Positions 28,818-36,703 of a stretch of DNA of 39,073 nt are shown one piece after another. This stretch comes from Candidatus Atribacteria bacterium (GTDB taxonomy: Bacteria > Atribacterota > Phoenicimicrobiia > Phoenicimicrobiales > Stramentimicrobiaceae), in NCBI GenBank assembly GCA_029556475.1, contig JAKQEP010000003.1:1-39073 (forward strand), written 5' to 3'. Numbering within the stretch: position 1 is the stretch's first letter; each line of letters begins with the position of its first letter. Both the position numbers and the translations under genes were made by a program. The notes beneath the pieces were generated by a model, which did no database searches, had not been told where the DNA came from, and worked only from the letters and a program-made list of their open reading frames with translations.

Positions 28818-29089
28818 CTCTATTGTTAAGTTTCTTTCTTATTACAGCAGTATTAATTACAGTCTTCATTTTAATGCCACTGTTTCGCTTGATCTCAGGT
28901 CCTACTATACCAGACCGTGTCATCGCTCTGGATACCATAAATACATATATAGTGGCAGCGATGATACTGTATGGTGCAGCTTTTCAAGAAATTATCTATA
29001 TTGATGTGGCGATTGTGTATGCCTTGTTATCATATGTTGCTACTTTGTATATTGCTAAATATATTGAGAGGAGGGCAAAAGACAAGTGA
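28814..29089 (+). CDS. mbhB: Mbh hydrogenase subunit B, MrpF-like
   Basis: 91-residue protein with three membrane helices and the MrpF signature RLISGPTIPDRVIALDTIN, containing the conserved Asp in the middle of the membrane region. I place the start at ATG 28814, overlapping the mbhA stop, with gaggagga at 28799-28806; an in-frame GTG-type extension to 28793 would include the ribosome binding site and is rejected. It belongs to the MrpEFG-like module. Confidence 0.9.
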   Translation: MTLLLSFFLITAVLITVFILMPLFRLISGPTIPDRVIALDTINTYIVAAMILYGAAFQEIIYIDVAIVYALLSYVATLYIAKYIERRAKDK

Positions 29090-29448
29090 CCATTTTAACA
29101 ATAGTTTTGTTTTTATTTCTATTAATAGGAATATTTTTTAATGGACTCGGTTCAGTTGGTTTGTTAAGATTCCCTGATGTTTACACCAGACTACATGCCA
29201 CCACCAAATGTACAACTTTTGGTTCAATATTCTCATCACTATCTGTGATTATTTTTGGTTTTTATTTTTGGAAAGCCAGTGGCGATGCCAAATTCGGAGT
29301 TTTAGCCCTGCATACCTTAGTGGCTTTAATCTGCCTGATTGTAACCAACCCTACCGGTTCTCATGCTATTGCCAGGGCAGCCCACCGAAGTGGGGTTATG
29401 CCAAAACGAGCGGTGATAGACGAATTAAAGGAGGCTAACTTAAAATGA
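29086..29448 (+). CDS. mbhC: Mbh hydrogenase subunit C, MrpG-like
   Basis: 120-residue protein with three membrane helices and the MrpG/MnhG hallmark GSVGLLRFPDVYTRLHATTKCTTFG, followed by the NPTGSHAIARAAHRSG segment. Start GTG 29086 overlaps the mbhB stop by 4 nt; gagaggagg lies at 29065-29073. It completes the MrpEFG-like trio. Confidence 0.9.
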   Translation: MTILTIVLFLFLLIGIFFNGLGSVGLLRFPDVYTRLHATTKCTTFGSIFSSLSVIIFGFYFWKASGDAKFGVLALHTLVALICLIVTNPTGSHAIARAAHRSGVMPKRAVIDELKEANLK

Positions 29449-29687
29449 GTCCATTATTAAGCATTGCTCATATTGTGGTACTGGTTATTATGATTGTCGC
29501 AGCAATTTTAGCAGTAGTATTGCGAGATTTGTTATCCTCAGTTATTGCCCTGGCTGCTGCAAGTTTACTCTTAGCCCTGGAGTACTATCTTCTACATGCG
29601 CCCGATGTGGCAATAGCCGAAGCAGGGATTGGAGCTGCTTTAACTATGGCAATTTATATTTTTGCCATTAGGGCAACGAAAAAGTAA
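29445..29687 (+). CDS. mbhD: Mbh hydrogenase subunit D (DUF4040, MrpA-C-terminal type)
   Basis: 80-residue protein with about three membrane helices and the conserved stretch APDVAIAEAGIGAALTMAIYIFAI. It corresponds to part of the C-terminal region of MrpA, which in Mbh complexes is a separate gene. No large MrpA is present in the operon, as expected for Mbh. Start ATG 29445 overlaps mbhC by 4 nt, with aaaggagg at 29428-29435. Confidence 0.88.
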   Translation: MSPLLSIAHIVVLVIMIVAAILAVVLRDLLSSVIALAAASLLLALEYYLLHAPDVAIAEAGIGAALTMAIYIFAIRATKK

Positions 29688-29698
29688 GGAGTTAGATA

Positions 29699-29965
29699 AT
29701 GAAAAAACCAGTTTTTTTTATTGCTTTTATATTTTTTCTCGCTTTTATGATTTTAGTTGCAATTGGTATGAGGCCTTTTGGAGAACCAGCTATTAGTAAT
29801 ATGGATGACTATTTTATTGAAAATGCACAGGCTGAAACTGCAGCTAATAATGTTGTTACTACCATAGTTTTTGATTATCGTGGTTTTGATACCCTGGGTG
29901 AGGGGACTGTCTTATTTACAGCTGTAGTAGGTATTGTGGCATTATTCAGGGAGGTGGCAAAATGA
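29699..29965 (+). CDS. mbhE: Mbh hydrogenase subunit E (MrpA-C-terminal/MrpB-like)
   Basis: 88-residue protein with an N-terminal helix, an extracytoplasmic stretch, and a C-terminal helix containing the conserved TIVFDYRGFDTLGEGTVLFTAVVG. The RGFDTLGE motif is typical of the MbhE/MrpA tail. Start ATG 29699, 11 nt after mbhD, with aaggag at 29687-29692. The stop overlaps mbhF by 4 nt. Confidence 0.88.
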   Translation: MKKPVFFIAFIFFLAFMILVAIGMRPFGEPAISNMDDYFIENAQAETAANNVVTTIVFDYRGFDTLGEGTVLFTAVVGIVALFREVAK

Positions 29966-30441
29966 TTGGAGGAATGTCTCGAATTGTTAGAACTATGACC
30001 ACTCTTATTTTTGGCTTTATCATGGTTTATGGATTTTATGTTATTGCACACGGACATCTTTCACCAGGGGGTGGTTTTCAGGGTGGAGCAATAGTGGCAT
30101 CGGCCTTTGCTCTGTTACTGGTAACTTATGGAACCAGTCAAATTCAAAGTTTTTTATCTAAAGATTTGCTTTCTATACTGGAAAGTACGGGGTTAGTTTT
30201 GTTTATTACCTTTGCTTTTCTAGGATTAGGGGCAACTTTCTTTTATAATTTTGTATCAAACAGTGGAGGATTATTTGGCACACCATCTGCCATTGGTGTA
30301 AACCCGGGTGATCTGAACACTGGCGGTACCATCACACTGATGAATATGGCAGTGGGTTTAGAGGTATTGGCAGCCCTGGGAGTAATTGTTCTCACTATGT
30401 CAGTGGCTTCTGAAACAATACACAAGAAGGAGAAACAATAA
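29962..30441 (+). CDS. mbhF: Mbh hydrogenase subunit F, MrpB-like
   Basis: 159-residue protein with four membrane helices and the MrpB/MnhB signature HGHLSPGGGFQGGAIVASAFAL. Start ATG 29962, overlapping mbhE, with ggaggtgg in the end of mbhE (29950-29957). It forms part of the membrane arm between the MrpEFG-like and antiporter-like subunits. Confidence 0.9.
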   Translation: MIGGMSRIVRTMTTLIFGFIMVYGFYVIAHGHLSPGGGFQGGAIVASAFALLLVTYGTSQIQSFLSKDLLSILESTGLVLFITFAFLGLGATFFYNFVSNSGGLFGTPSAIGVNPGDLNTGGTITLMNMAVGLEVLAALGVIVLTMSVASETIHKKEKQ

Positions 30442-30442
30442 A

Positions 30443-30790
30443 ATGATAGGAAACTTCCCCTTTGTTACAGTAATAATTTTAATTGGATTAGGTATCTATT
30501 CCCTTCTTTTTAAGAAAAATTTAATTAAGATTGCCATTGGACTGACTTTAATTGAAAGTGGTGTCAATTTATTTTTAATTGCTTTAGGATTCAGAAAAGA
30601 AGCAGTGGCACCTATCTATACCCAGGCACCTGAAGGAGTCAAAATGGTTTTGCCTACTCCTCAAGCCCTGTGCCTGACCAGTATTGTAATAGGTGTAGCC
30701 ACCACTGCCCTGGTTCTTTCTATAGTTATGATTATCTATCAAAGATATGGAACCATAAATACAGATGAAATAAGGAGGTTGAGAGGATGA
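30443..30790 (+). CDS. mbhG: Mbh hydrogenase subunit G, MrpC/NuoK-like
   Basis: 115-residue protein with three membrane helices, homologous to MrpC and complex I NuoK. Key segments are LTLIESGVNLFLIALGF (the conserved membrane Glu) and PTPQALCLTSIVIGVATTALVLSI. I place the start at ATG 30443, one base after the mbhF stop, with aaggaga at 30427-30433; a longer frame from 30386 would run inside mbhF. The stop overlaps mbhH by 4 nt. Confidence 0.9.
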   Translation: MIGNFPFVTVIILIGLGIYSLLFKKNLIKIAIGLTLIESGVNLFLIALGFRKEAVAPIYTQAPEGVKMVLPTPQALCLTSIVIGVATTALVLSIVMIIYQRYGTINTDEIRRLRG

Positions 30791-32355
30791 GCAGCATTTT
30801 GATGCATGCACCTGCTTTAGTAATCGCCTTACCTCTATTAGCGGCTTTTGTTACCCCTATACTGGGACGTTTCAATCGTAAAACAATAAGCTGGTTAGCA
30901 TCTTTTACTTTAGGCCTTACCTTGCTACTAACCATATTTATAGCCAAACAGGTTCTAACCAATGGTCCTATTGTCTATGTTTTTGGTGGAACTGAGATAG
31001 GGTTAACATTACCATTTGGATATTCAATGCCTATTAGAATCATTTTTCAAATAGATGCAATGGGAATATTCATGGGTCTAATAACTGCCGTGGTGGCTTT
31101 TTTAGCTGCTATATATTCAATTTCATATATGGAACAGCATACCGGTCTTGACAAATATTATACCCTGTTACTTTTATTGGCAACCAGTATGTTTGGTATG
31201 GAATTAACCGGCGATATCTTTAATTTCTTTGTTTTTTTTGAAATAGCCTCCATTTCTTCTGTTGCTTTGGTAGCTTTTCGCAGCACCATTTCTGGTGAAC
31301 CTGCCGAAGCGGGATTGAAATATATGGTGGTGAGTTCTATATCAGCTTTGATGGTTTTATTTGCCATCGGGCTATTCTATGGTCAATATGATGCCTTAAA
31401 TATAGCGACTATTGCCAGTGTTATGCAATTTACCCAACTTGATAAAATTGCTCTGATACTTTTAGTAACTGTTTTATCAATGAAAGCCGGTTCAGTCCCT
31501 ATGCACATGTGGACACCTGATGCCTATTCGGAAGCACCTGCCGCAATTACCATGGTTCTGGTTGCTGCCAGTCAGGCCAGCCTGTATGCTCTTTTCAGAA
31601 TAACTTTCTCTCTTTATAATGTAACCTTAAATACGATAACAGTAGGCTGGATAATTATTATTTTGGGTGTACTCTCTATGTTTATAGGTGTAACTATGGC
31701 TATTATTCAATCAGATATTAAACGTTTAATGGCCTATCACGCTATCTCACAGACTGGTTATATGCTTTTAGGAGTTGGGGTAGGGCTGGCGGTTTTAACA
31801 AATCCGGCAGCATTGGAAAGTTACGGAATAAAGGCAATGGAAGGTGGAATTTTCCACATTATGAACCATGCTATGTATAAGGGTTTATTGTTTTTAACGG
31901 CTGGTTCTCTGTTCTACAGAACCGGCACCAGAGATTTAAACAGGATGGGTGGTTTAGCACATAATATGGCTTATACTGCTACCTTTTTTATAATAGGTGC
32001 TGCAGCCATTGCTGGGATCCCGCCCTTTAACGGGTTTGCTTCAAAACTAATTATCTATGAATCAGTCTATCAGTTTAATCCTCTTTTATCCATAATTGCT
32101 ATGCTGGTAAGTATTTTAACCTTAGCTTCTTTTGTTAAGGTTTTTCATAGCGCTTTTTTAGGTCCTCAACTGGAACATTATAAATCAGTTCAGGAAGTTC
32201 CCAAAAGTATGGTGCTAGCAATGGCTACCTTGGCTTGTATCATTGTATTTTTTGGCTTATTTCCAGAACTTATCGTTAAACATATTGTCCATCCTGCAGT
32301 AATGGCTTTGATTGATCAAGCTCGCTATACTGCAACAATATTGGGAGGAATATAA
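30787..32355 (+). CDS. mbhH: Mbh hydrogenase subunit H, MrpD/NuoN-like antiporter subunit
   Basis: 522-residue antiporter-like subunit with about 14 membrane helices. The proton/sodium pathway signatures are visible: the conserved Glu/Lys region, KAGSVPMHMWTPDAYSEAPAAITMVL, SDIKRLMAYHAISQTGYMLLGVGVG and IAGIPPFNGFASKLIIYE. It is the single large ion-pumping subunit of the complex and is homologous to MrpD. Start ATG 30787 overlaps mbhG (ATGA), with aaggagg at 30771-30777. Confidence 0.93.
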   Translation: MSSILMHAPALVIALPLLAAFVTPILGRFNRKTISWLASFTLGLTLLLTIFIAKQVLTNGPIVYVFGGTEIGLTLPFGYSMPIRIIFQIDAMGIFMGLITAVVAFLAAIYSISYMEQHTGLDKYYTLLLLLATSMFGMELTGDIFNFFVFFEIASISSVALVAFRSTISGEPAEAGLKYMVVSSISALMVLFAIGLFYGQYDALNIATIASVMQFTQLDKIALILLVTVLSMKAGSVPMHMWTPDAYSEAPAAITMVLVAASQASLYALFRITFSLYNVTLNTITVGWIIIILGVLSMFIGVTMAIIQSDIKRLMAYHAISQTGYMLLGVGVGLAVLTNPAALESYGIKAMEGGIFHIMNHAMYKGLLFLTAGSLFYRTGTRDLNRMGGLAHNMAYTATFFIIGAAAIAGIPPFNGFASKLIIYESVYQFNPLLSIIAMLVSILTLASFVKVFHSAFLGPQLEHYKSVQEVPKSMVLAMATLACIIVFFGLFPELIVKHIVHPAVMALIDQARYTATILGGI

Positions 32356-32356
32356 G

Positions 32357-32698
32357 ATGCATATAGGTTTATTAGAAACAGGAAGCGGTTACTGGAATGC
32401 CTTAATATGGGTTATAACTGCAGTAATAATTGGGATCGGAGTATTATGGCTTAGAAATAAAGGGCAGGAAAATTATAAAAAAAATACCGATCAAACTAAA
32501 CCTTTTCTATCTGGTAATCCGGAGGTAAGCAAAGAAGACTCTCATGTTGGGGCAAGTCATATCTACTGGGGTTTTACCGAAGCCTTAAAGAAGTATTATG
32601 AACCACTGGTAAAACTCCATACTGGGAATATTAATGATTATAGTGGATGGATTGTTTTGATGATGGCAATAATCTTTATTATAGTTGGGGTGAGTTAA
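32357..32698 (+). CDS. mbhI: Mbh hydrogenase subunit I
   Basis: 113-residue membrane protein with an N-terminal helix (about 13-32), a charged cytoplasmic middle (GNPEVSKEDSHVGASHIYWGF, then ALKKYYEPLVKLHTGNIND) and a C-terminal helix (about 93-111). Position and the HVGASHIYWGF segment fit MbhI, which links the antiporter and hydrogenase halves. I place the start at ATG 32357 after gggagga (32343-32349), one base past mbhH; a longer frame from 32312 lies inside mbhH. Confidence 0.85.
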   Translation: MHIGLLETGSGYWNALIWVITAVIIGIGVLWLRNKGQENYKKNTDQTKPFLSGNPEVSKEDSHVGASHIYWGFTEALKKYYEPLVKLHTGNINDYSGWIVLMMAIIFIIVGVS

Positions 32699-32702
32699 TA
32701 CC

Positions 32703-33173
32703 ATGAAATTAGATAAATATTTAGACCGTTCCTTGTGGGTATTCCATTTAAACACCGGTTCTTGTAATGGTTGTGATATTGAAATTGTTGCCCTCTTGAC
32801 ACCCAGATATGATGTGGAAAGATTTGGTATTAAACTGGTGGGGAGTCCTAAACATGCCGATGTGTTACTGGTAACCGGGCCTGTTAACAGAAAGATGCTA
32901 CCTCGATTAAAATTGATTTATGAACAGACCCCTGATCCTAAAGCGGTTATAGTGGTTGGTACCTGTGGCTCAAGCGGTGGCGTATTTTATGATTCTTATA
33001 ATATAGTGGGACCTGTAGATAAACACATTCCTGTTGATGTTTATGTGCCCGGTTGCCCCATAAGACCTGAAGCCATAATTAACGGAGTTTTAAAAGCCTG
33101 GTTAAAATTAGAGAGGTTAAGAGGCTCATCAGGGGTAGAAATTGAAAAAAAGATTGAAGAGGTTAATGCTTAA
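32703..33173 (+). CDS. mbhJ: Mbh [NiFe]-hydrogenase small subunit, NuoB-like
   Basis: 156-residue cytoplasmic-side small subunit that holds the proximal [4Fe-4S] cluster. The four expected cysteines are visible: Cys21 and Cys24 (GSCNGCDIE), Cys88 (VGTCGSSGG) and Cys118 (VPGCPIRPE). It passes electrons from MbhN to the nickel site in MbhL. Start ATG 32703, 4 nt after mbhI. It is homologous to complex I NuoB and hydrogenase-3 HycG. No signal peptide is present, as expected for group 4 enzymes. Confidence 0.95.
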   Translation: MKLDKYLDRSLWVFHLNTGSCNGCDIEIVALLTPRYDVERFGIKLVGSPKHADVLLVTGPVNRKMLPRLKLIYEQTPDPKAVIVVGTCGSSGGVFYDSYNIVGPVDKHIPVDVYVPGCPIRPEAIINGVLKAWLKLERLRGSSGVEIEKKIEEVNA

Positions 33174-33198
33174 AAAATAAGAAGGTTAAGGTGATAAT

Positions 33199-33714
33199 AT
33201 GGAGTTTTTTAAGGCCAAAGATTTATTATCATACTTGCAGGAAAATTTAAAAGAAAGTATTTTAGACAGTCGCCTTGAAACCAGAACAGCAGGGGTTAAG
33301 AAGGAAGAATTTCACAATATCTGGTTAGAGGTGAAAAGAGAAAAATTCAGGGATGCTGTGAAACTATTAATGGGACTACAATACCCCCATATTGCCATAA
33401 TTGCCGGTAATGATACAGGGGAGAAAATTGAACTGGTTTATCTATTTTCTCTTTTTTATGGAGAGAAATTTAAAGAAATTTCAATTAATCTCAAAGTAAG
33501 TCTGGAAAGAGAAAAACCATCTATAGAAAGTATAACAGATTTAATCCCTGGAGCACAAACAACGGAAAGGGAAATAAAAGAGATGTTCGGAGTAGATTTT
33601 GTAGGACTTCCGGATATGCGAAATATCTTTTTACCGGAAGATTTTCCCAAAGATATTTTCCCATTTCGAAAAGAACAAAAAGGCTTGGACGAGCTCGTTC
33701 AAAAGGAAAGTTGA
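33199..33714 (+). CDS. mbhK: Mbh subunit K, NuoC-like (30-kDa family)
   Basis: 171-residue soluble subunit. The C-terminal half carries the complex I 30-kDa signature: ITDLIPGAQTTEREIKEMFGVDF, then GLPDMRNIFLPEDFP and FPFRKE. It scaffolds the MbhL catalytic subunit. Start ATG 33199 after aaggttaaggtg. The stop is followed 11 nt later by mbhL. Residues 1-90 are less conserved, as usual. Confidence 0.92.
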   Translation: MEFFKAKDLLSYLQENLKESILDSRLETRTAGVKKEEFHNIWLEVKREKFRDAVKLLMGLQYPHIAIIAGNDTGEKIELVYLFSLFYGEKFKEISINLKVSLEREKPSIESITDLIPGAQTTEREIKEMFGVDFVGLPDMRNIFLPEDFPKDIFPFRKEQKGLDELVQKES

Positions 33715-33725
33715 GGTGATTTTAA

Positions 33726-34949
33726 TTGAGCGTATCTACTTATAAAATACCCATTGGACCTATCCATCCTTCGCTGGCAGAGCCAATGACTTTTAATTTT
33801 GAAATATCGGGTGAGAGAATTCAATCAGTAGATTTAGCGCCTGGTGATAACCATCGGGGAATTGAATTTATGGGGCGGAACAGAAATGTGGTCCAAATTA
33901 TATATCTGGCAGAAAGAATTTGTGGAATATGTTCTGCTTCTCACCCTTTTGCTTTTTGCCGGGCAGTAGAGAATGCTGCTGGTATAGAGGTGCCTCCGAG
34001 AGCAGAGTATATTCGTGTTATTATTTCTGAATTGGAGAGAATTCATTCTCATATTTTATGGGCCGGGATAGCTGCTGAAGAGTTAGGTTTTAATTCAGTC
34101 CTATACCTCTCATGGAAAGTAAGAGAAGAAGTATTGGATTTATTAGAGATGCTGACTGGTAACCGAATAAATTATGGGATGTTTATGATTGGAGGGGTGA
34201 GAAGGGACATCCTGGCAGAACAAGTTCCTAAAATCAGAGAAACTTTACAGTATTATAAAGATGCCTATCAGACCCTGGAGGATGTATTCTTAAAAGACCC
34301 CAGCATAGCCCTAAGAACTAAAAATGTTGGAATTATGACCTATGAAGATGCCCTGCATTTAGCCAGTGTTGGGCCAACTGCCAGGGCTTCTGGAGTAAAA
34401 AAAGATGTCAGACAGGACCAGCCCTATTCTGCTTATGCTGATATGGATATAAAGGCGATTACTCCTGATATTTACTCAGGTGAAGTAAATGGTGATGTCT
34501 ATGACCGCATTATTGTACGTATACTGGAGGTTTTCCAATCTGTTCAAATTATAGAATATTGTATAAATAACTTGCCTGAGGGAGAAATTTTGTCAGAACC
34601 AAAGATTGTCAAACTGTTAGGAACATTGAAAAAAGCAAAAGGTGAAGGAGTGGGCAGGCATGAAGCTCCGCGGGGTGAGGTTATCCATTATATAAAATTA
34701 AATGAATCCGAAAATCCGGAAGTATGGAAGGCAAGGGCGCCGACCTATAATAATTTAATGTCCTGGTTGCCAATGCTACAAATGCAGGAAATTGCTGATA
34801 TCCCTATAGTTATTGCATCTATTGACCCCTGTATTGGCTGTATGGATAGGGTGACTCTGGTTGATCCTGGTTCCAATAAGAAACAGGTATTAACCAGAGA
34901 AGAATTAGTAAAGTTAAGTATTGAAAAAACCAGGAGGATGGTAAGATGA
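33726..34949 (+). CDS. mbhL: Mbh [NiFe]-hydrogenase large (catalytic) subunit, NuoD-like
   Basis: 407-residue catalytic subunit. Both nickel-binding pairs are intact: Cys66/Cys69 in ERICGICSASHPF and Cys369/Cys372 in DPCIGCMDR. This separates a true H2-evolving Mbh from complex I NuoD and from the sulfur-reducing Mbs/Mbx relatives, which have lost cysteines here. After Arg375 there is a 32-residue tail, the expected substrate of the HycI-type protease encoded at 36704-37150. Start TTG 33726, with gaggtg at 33713-33718. The stop overlaps mbhM by 4 nt. It most resembles HydDB group 4d. Confidence 0.95.
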   Translation: MSVSTYKIPIGPIHPSLAEPMTFNFEISGERIQSVDLAPGDNHRGIEFMGRNRNVVQIIYLAERICGICSASHPFAFCRAVENAAGIEVPPRAEYIRVIISELERIHSHILWAGIAAEELGFNSVLYLSWKVREEVLDLLEMLTGNRINYGMFMIGGVRRDILAEQVPKIRETLQYYKDAYQTLEDVFLKDPSIALRTKNVGIMTYEDALHLASVGPTARASGVKKDVRQDQPYSAYADMDIKAITPDIYSGEVNGDVYDRIIVRILEVFQSVQIIEYCINNLPEGEILSEPKIVKLLGTLKKAKGEGVGRHEAPRGEVIHYIKLNESENPEVWKARAPTYNNLMSWLPMLQMQEIADIPIVIASIDPCIGCMDRVTLVDPGSNKKQVLTREELVKLSIEKTRRMVR

Positions 34950-35953
34950 GCGGGGGAAGTATTGTAATGTTTATTTTCAATATTTTTGCTGCCTTGATAA
35001 TTGCTATACTGGGCATAATAGTAGGACTGTTTTATAAAGGCATTGACCGTAAACTGGCTGCTATGCTGCAATCACGGGTAGGACCTCCCATCAGGCAACC
35101 TTTTTTAGATTTTTTCAAGCTAATGATCAAAGAAAATATAGTACCAGAGAATGCCGTTCCCTGGGTTTTTAACGGTGCACCAGTCCTGGCGCTTGTTTCT
35201 ACCATTACTATTTTACTCTATATTCCTTTTGGCCCTATACCAGCGTTATTAGGAAATTCTGGTGATTTGATTTTAATAGCCTATCTATTAGCTATACCGG
35301 CGGTTGCCCTGGTATCAGGCGGTTTTTCTTCAGGCTCTACCTATGCCAGTATAGGAGCACAAAGAGAGATGGTTTTAATGATGAGCTATGAGCTCCCCCT
35401 GGTTACTACTATTATTGTTCTGGGCTGGAGATTAAATTTAGCTTATCCCGGGTTGAAGGTTTTTTCTTTAGCAGCTTTAAGTGCTAATCCCATCTGGGGA
35501 TTAATTGGCCCGTTAGGTTTTTTTGGTGCCTTATTGTTGCTCTTTACCCTGGTAATAGTAACCCCAGCAGAACTATCTATAGTTCCTTTTGACATACCTG
35601 AGGCAGAAACGGAACTGGCTGGAGGTGTCTTAGTAGAGTATTCCGGTAGAAATTTAGCCTTATTTGAACTGGCAAATGCAGTAAAAATGATTGTAATGGG
35701 AGCTTTAACAATTGCTTTGTTTTTTCCATATAATATAGCACATCTATTTTCTATAACTGGTTTTTTTGCTTGTATTATCAATATTTTGTTCTTTTTCTTT
35801 AAATTGTTTGTAGTTATATTCTTTGAAGCAACCTTTATCCGTGTGGCATTAGCGCGTTTAAAGATTGATCAGGCTTCAACAGCTTACTTAATAATTCTTT
35901 CTGCAGCAAGTTTGATGGGTTTACTGTTAGTAGCAATTGATTACCTTATGTAA
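34946..35953 (+). CDS. mbhM: Mbh subunit M, NuoH-like membrane anchor
   Basis: 335-residue protein with about eight membrane helices, homologous to NuoH/HycD. It links the peripheral hydrogenase arm to the membrane arm. Visible signatures are IDRKLAAMLQSRVGPPIRQP (family ERK-type loop, here DRK), IGAQREMVLMMSYELPL and PFDIPEAETELAGGVLVEYSG. Start ATG 34946, overlapping mbhL, with aggagg at 34932-34937. A 90-nt gap with inverted repeats follows before mbhN. Confidence 0.93.
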   Translation: MSGGSIVMFIFNIFAALIIAILGIIVGLFYKGIDRKLAAMLQSRVGPPIRQPFLDFFKLMIKENIVPENAVPWVFNGAPVLALVSTITILLYIPFGPIPALLGNSGDLILIAYLLAIPAVALVSGGFSSGSTYASIGAQREMVLMMSYELPLVTTIIVLGWRLNLAYPGLKVFSLAALSANPIWGLIGPLGFFGALLLLFTLVIVTPAELSIVPFDIPEAETELAGGVLVEYSGRNLALFELANAVKMIVMGALTIALFFPYNIAHLFSITGFFACIINILFFFFKLFVVIFFEATFIRVALARLKIDQASTAYLIILSAASLMGLLLVAIDYLM

Positions 35954-35973
35954 TAAGAAAATATGTTAAAAAA

Positions 35974-36021
35974 GAGATTTTAAGGGTAAATCTCCTAATT
36001 ATCTGAACTTGTTCGAGATTT
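35974..36021 (+). promoter_or_regulatory. Competing short hairpins between mbhM and mbhN
   Basis: AAATCTC (35988-35994) can pair either with GAGATTT upstream (35974-35980, 7-nt loop) or with an identical GAGATTT downstream (36015-36021, 20-nt loop). The second fold ends next to the mbhN ribosome binding region. The stems are only 7 bp, so this may be chance. If real it could tune mbhN expression. Confidence 0.35.
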
Positions 36022-36043
36022 AGAGGAAATGGGGTGATTAAGA

Positions 36044-36451
36044 ATGCCAACACCATTGGTGTTAGAGTTAATCAAACAACTAATAAATAAACCTGCCACA
36101 AATTGTTTCCCGGTGAAATATTATCCCAGTCAAACCACAGTCACCGAGCTTATCAATAAAGTCCAGGGGGGTGAAGTGAAGATCAATTCACCAGTAACGA
36201 TACCGGAGAAATTTAGAGGCAAGATAGCTTATGATAAGGAATCATGTATCGGCTGTCGTTTATGTATCAGAGTATGTCCTTCCCGCGCTATTGAATTTCT
36301 TCCTGAAGAGAAGAAGATTAAGATCAGAATTGACCGTTGCATCTTTTGTTCACAGTGTAATGATGTTTGTCCGACCAATTCTTTGAGTATGTCTGAAAAT
36401 TTTCTGTTAGCAAATGAAGATCGTTTAGATTCTGATATGATTGTTCAATAA
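36044..36451 (+). CDS. mbhN: Mbh subunit N, NuoI-like ferredoxin-type 2[4Fe-4S] protein
   Basis: 135-residue electron-input subunit with two complete [4Fe-4S] motifs: Cys68/71/74/78 (CIGCRLCIRVCPS) and Cys99/102/105/109 (CIFCSQCNDVCPT). It takes electrons from ferredoxin and passes them to MbhJ. Start ATG 36044, with ggggtg at 36030-36035. It is the last gene of the operon, 90 nt after mbhM, and ends before a strong terminator. Confidence 0.94.
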   Translation: MPTPLVLELIKQLINKPATNCFPVKYYPSQTTVTELINKVQGGEVKINSPVTIPEKFRGKIAYDKESCIGCRLCIRVCPSRAIEFLPEEKKIKIRIDRCIFCSQCNDVCPTNSLSMSENFLLANEDRLDSDMIVQ

Positions 36452-36498
36452 CTTAAAATTTAAATGAAATAAAATAAAAATAATAATAGAATTGTTAT

Positions 36499-36552
36499 AT
36501 TAAATACTAAGATACCATAAAATAAAAGACAGTATCTTAGTATTTAATTTTT
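36499..36552. terminator. Strong bidirectional terminator after mbhN
   Basis: A perfect 17-bp stem: 36499-36515 (ATTAAATACTAAGATAC) pairs with 36532-36548 around a 16-nt loop, followed by TTTTAT. It lies between the plus-strand mbhN and the minus-strand protease gene, so it probably ends transcription from both sides. Confidence 0.85.
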
Positions 36553-36703
36553 ATATCATTATAAAATATACCAACCTCACCGGAGAAGCCATCATTAAAT
36601 AAAATACTTCTTTATACCAGCTATAAGGTATTGATCTGTTAATTTTACCAAGAGTCTGGAATGAAAAGGGAATGGGAATTCTATGGTTTAAAAAATTTCA
36701 GAA

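Noticed and set aside
28308-32355. Stand-alone Mrp Na+/H+ antiporter
   Set aside because: A large MrpA gene is missing and the genes run without a break into mbhI-N.
33726-34949. Complex I NuoD or Mbs/Mbx-type large subunit
   Set aside because: Both CxxC nickel motifs and the processed tail are present, which those proteins lack.
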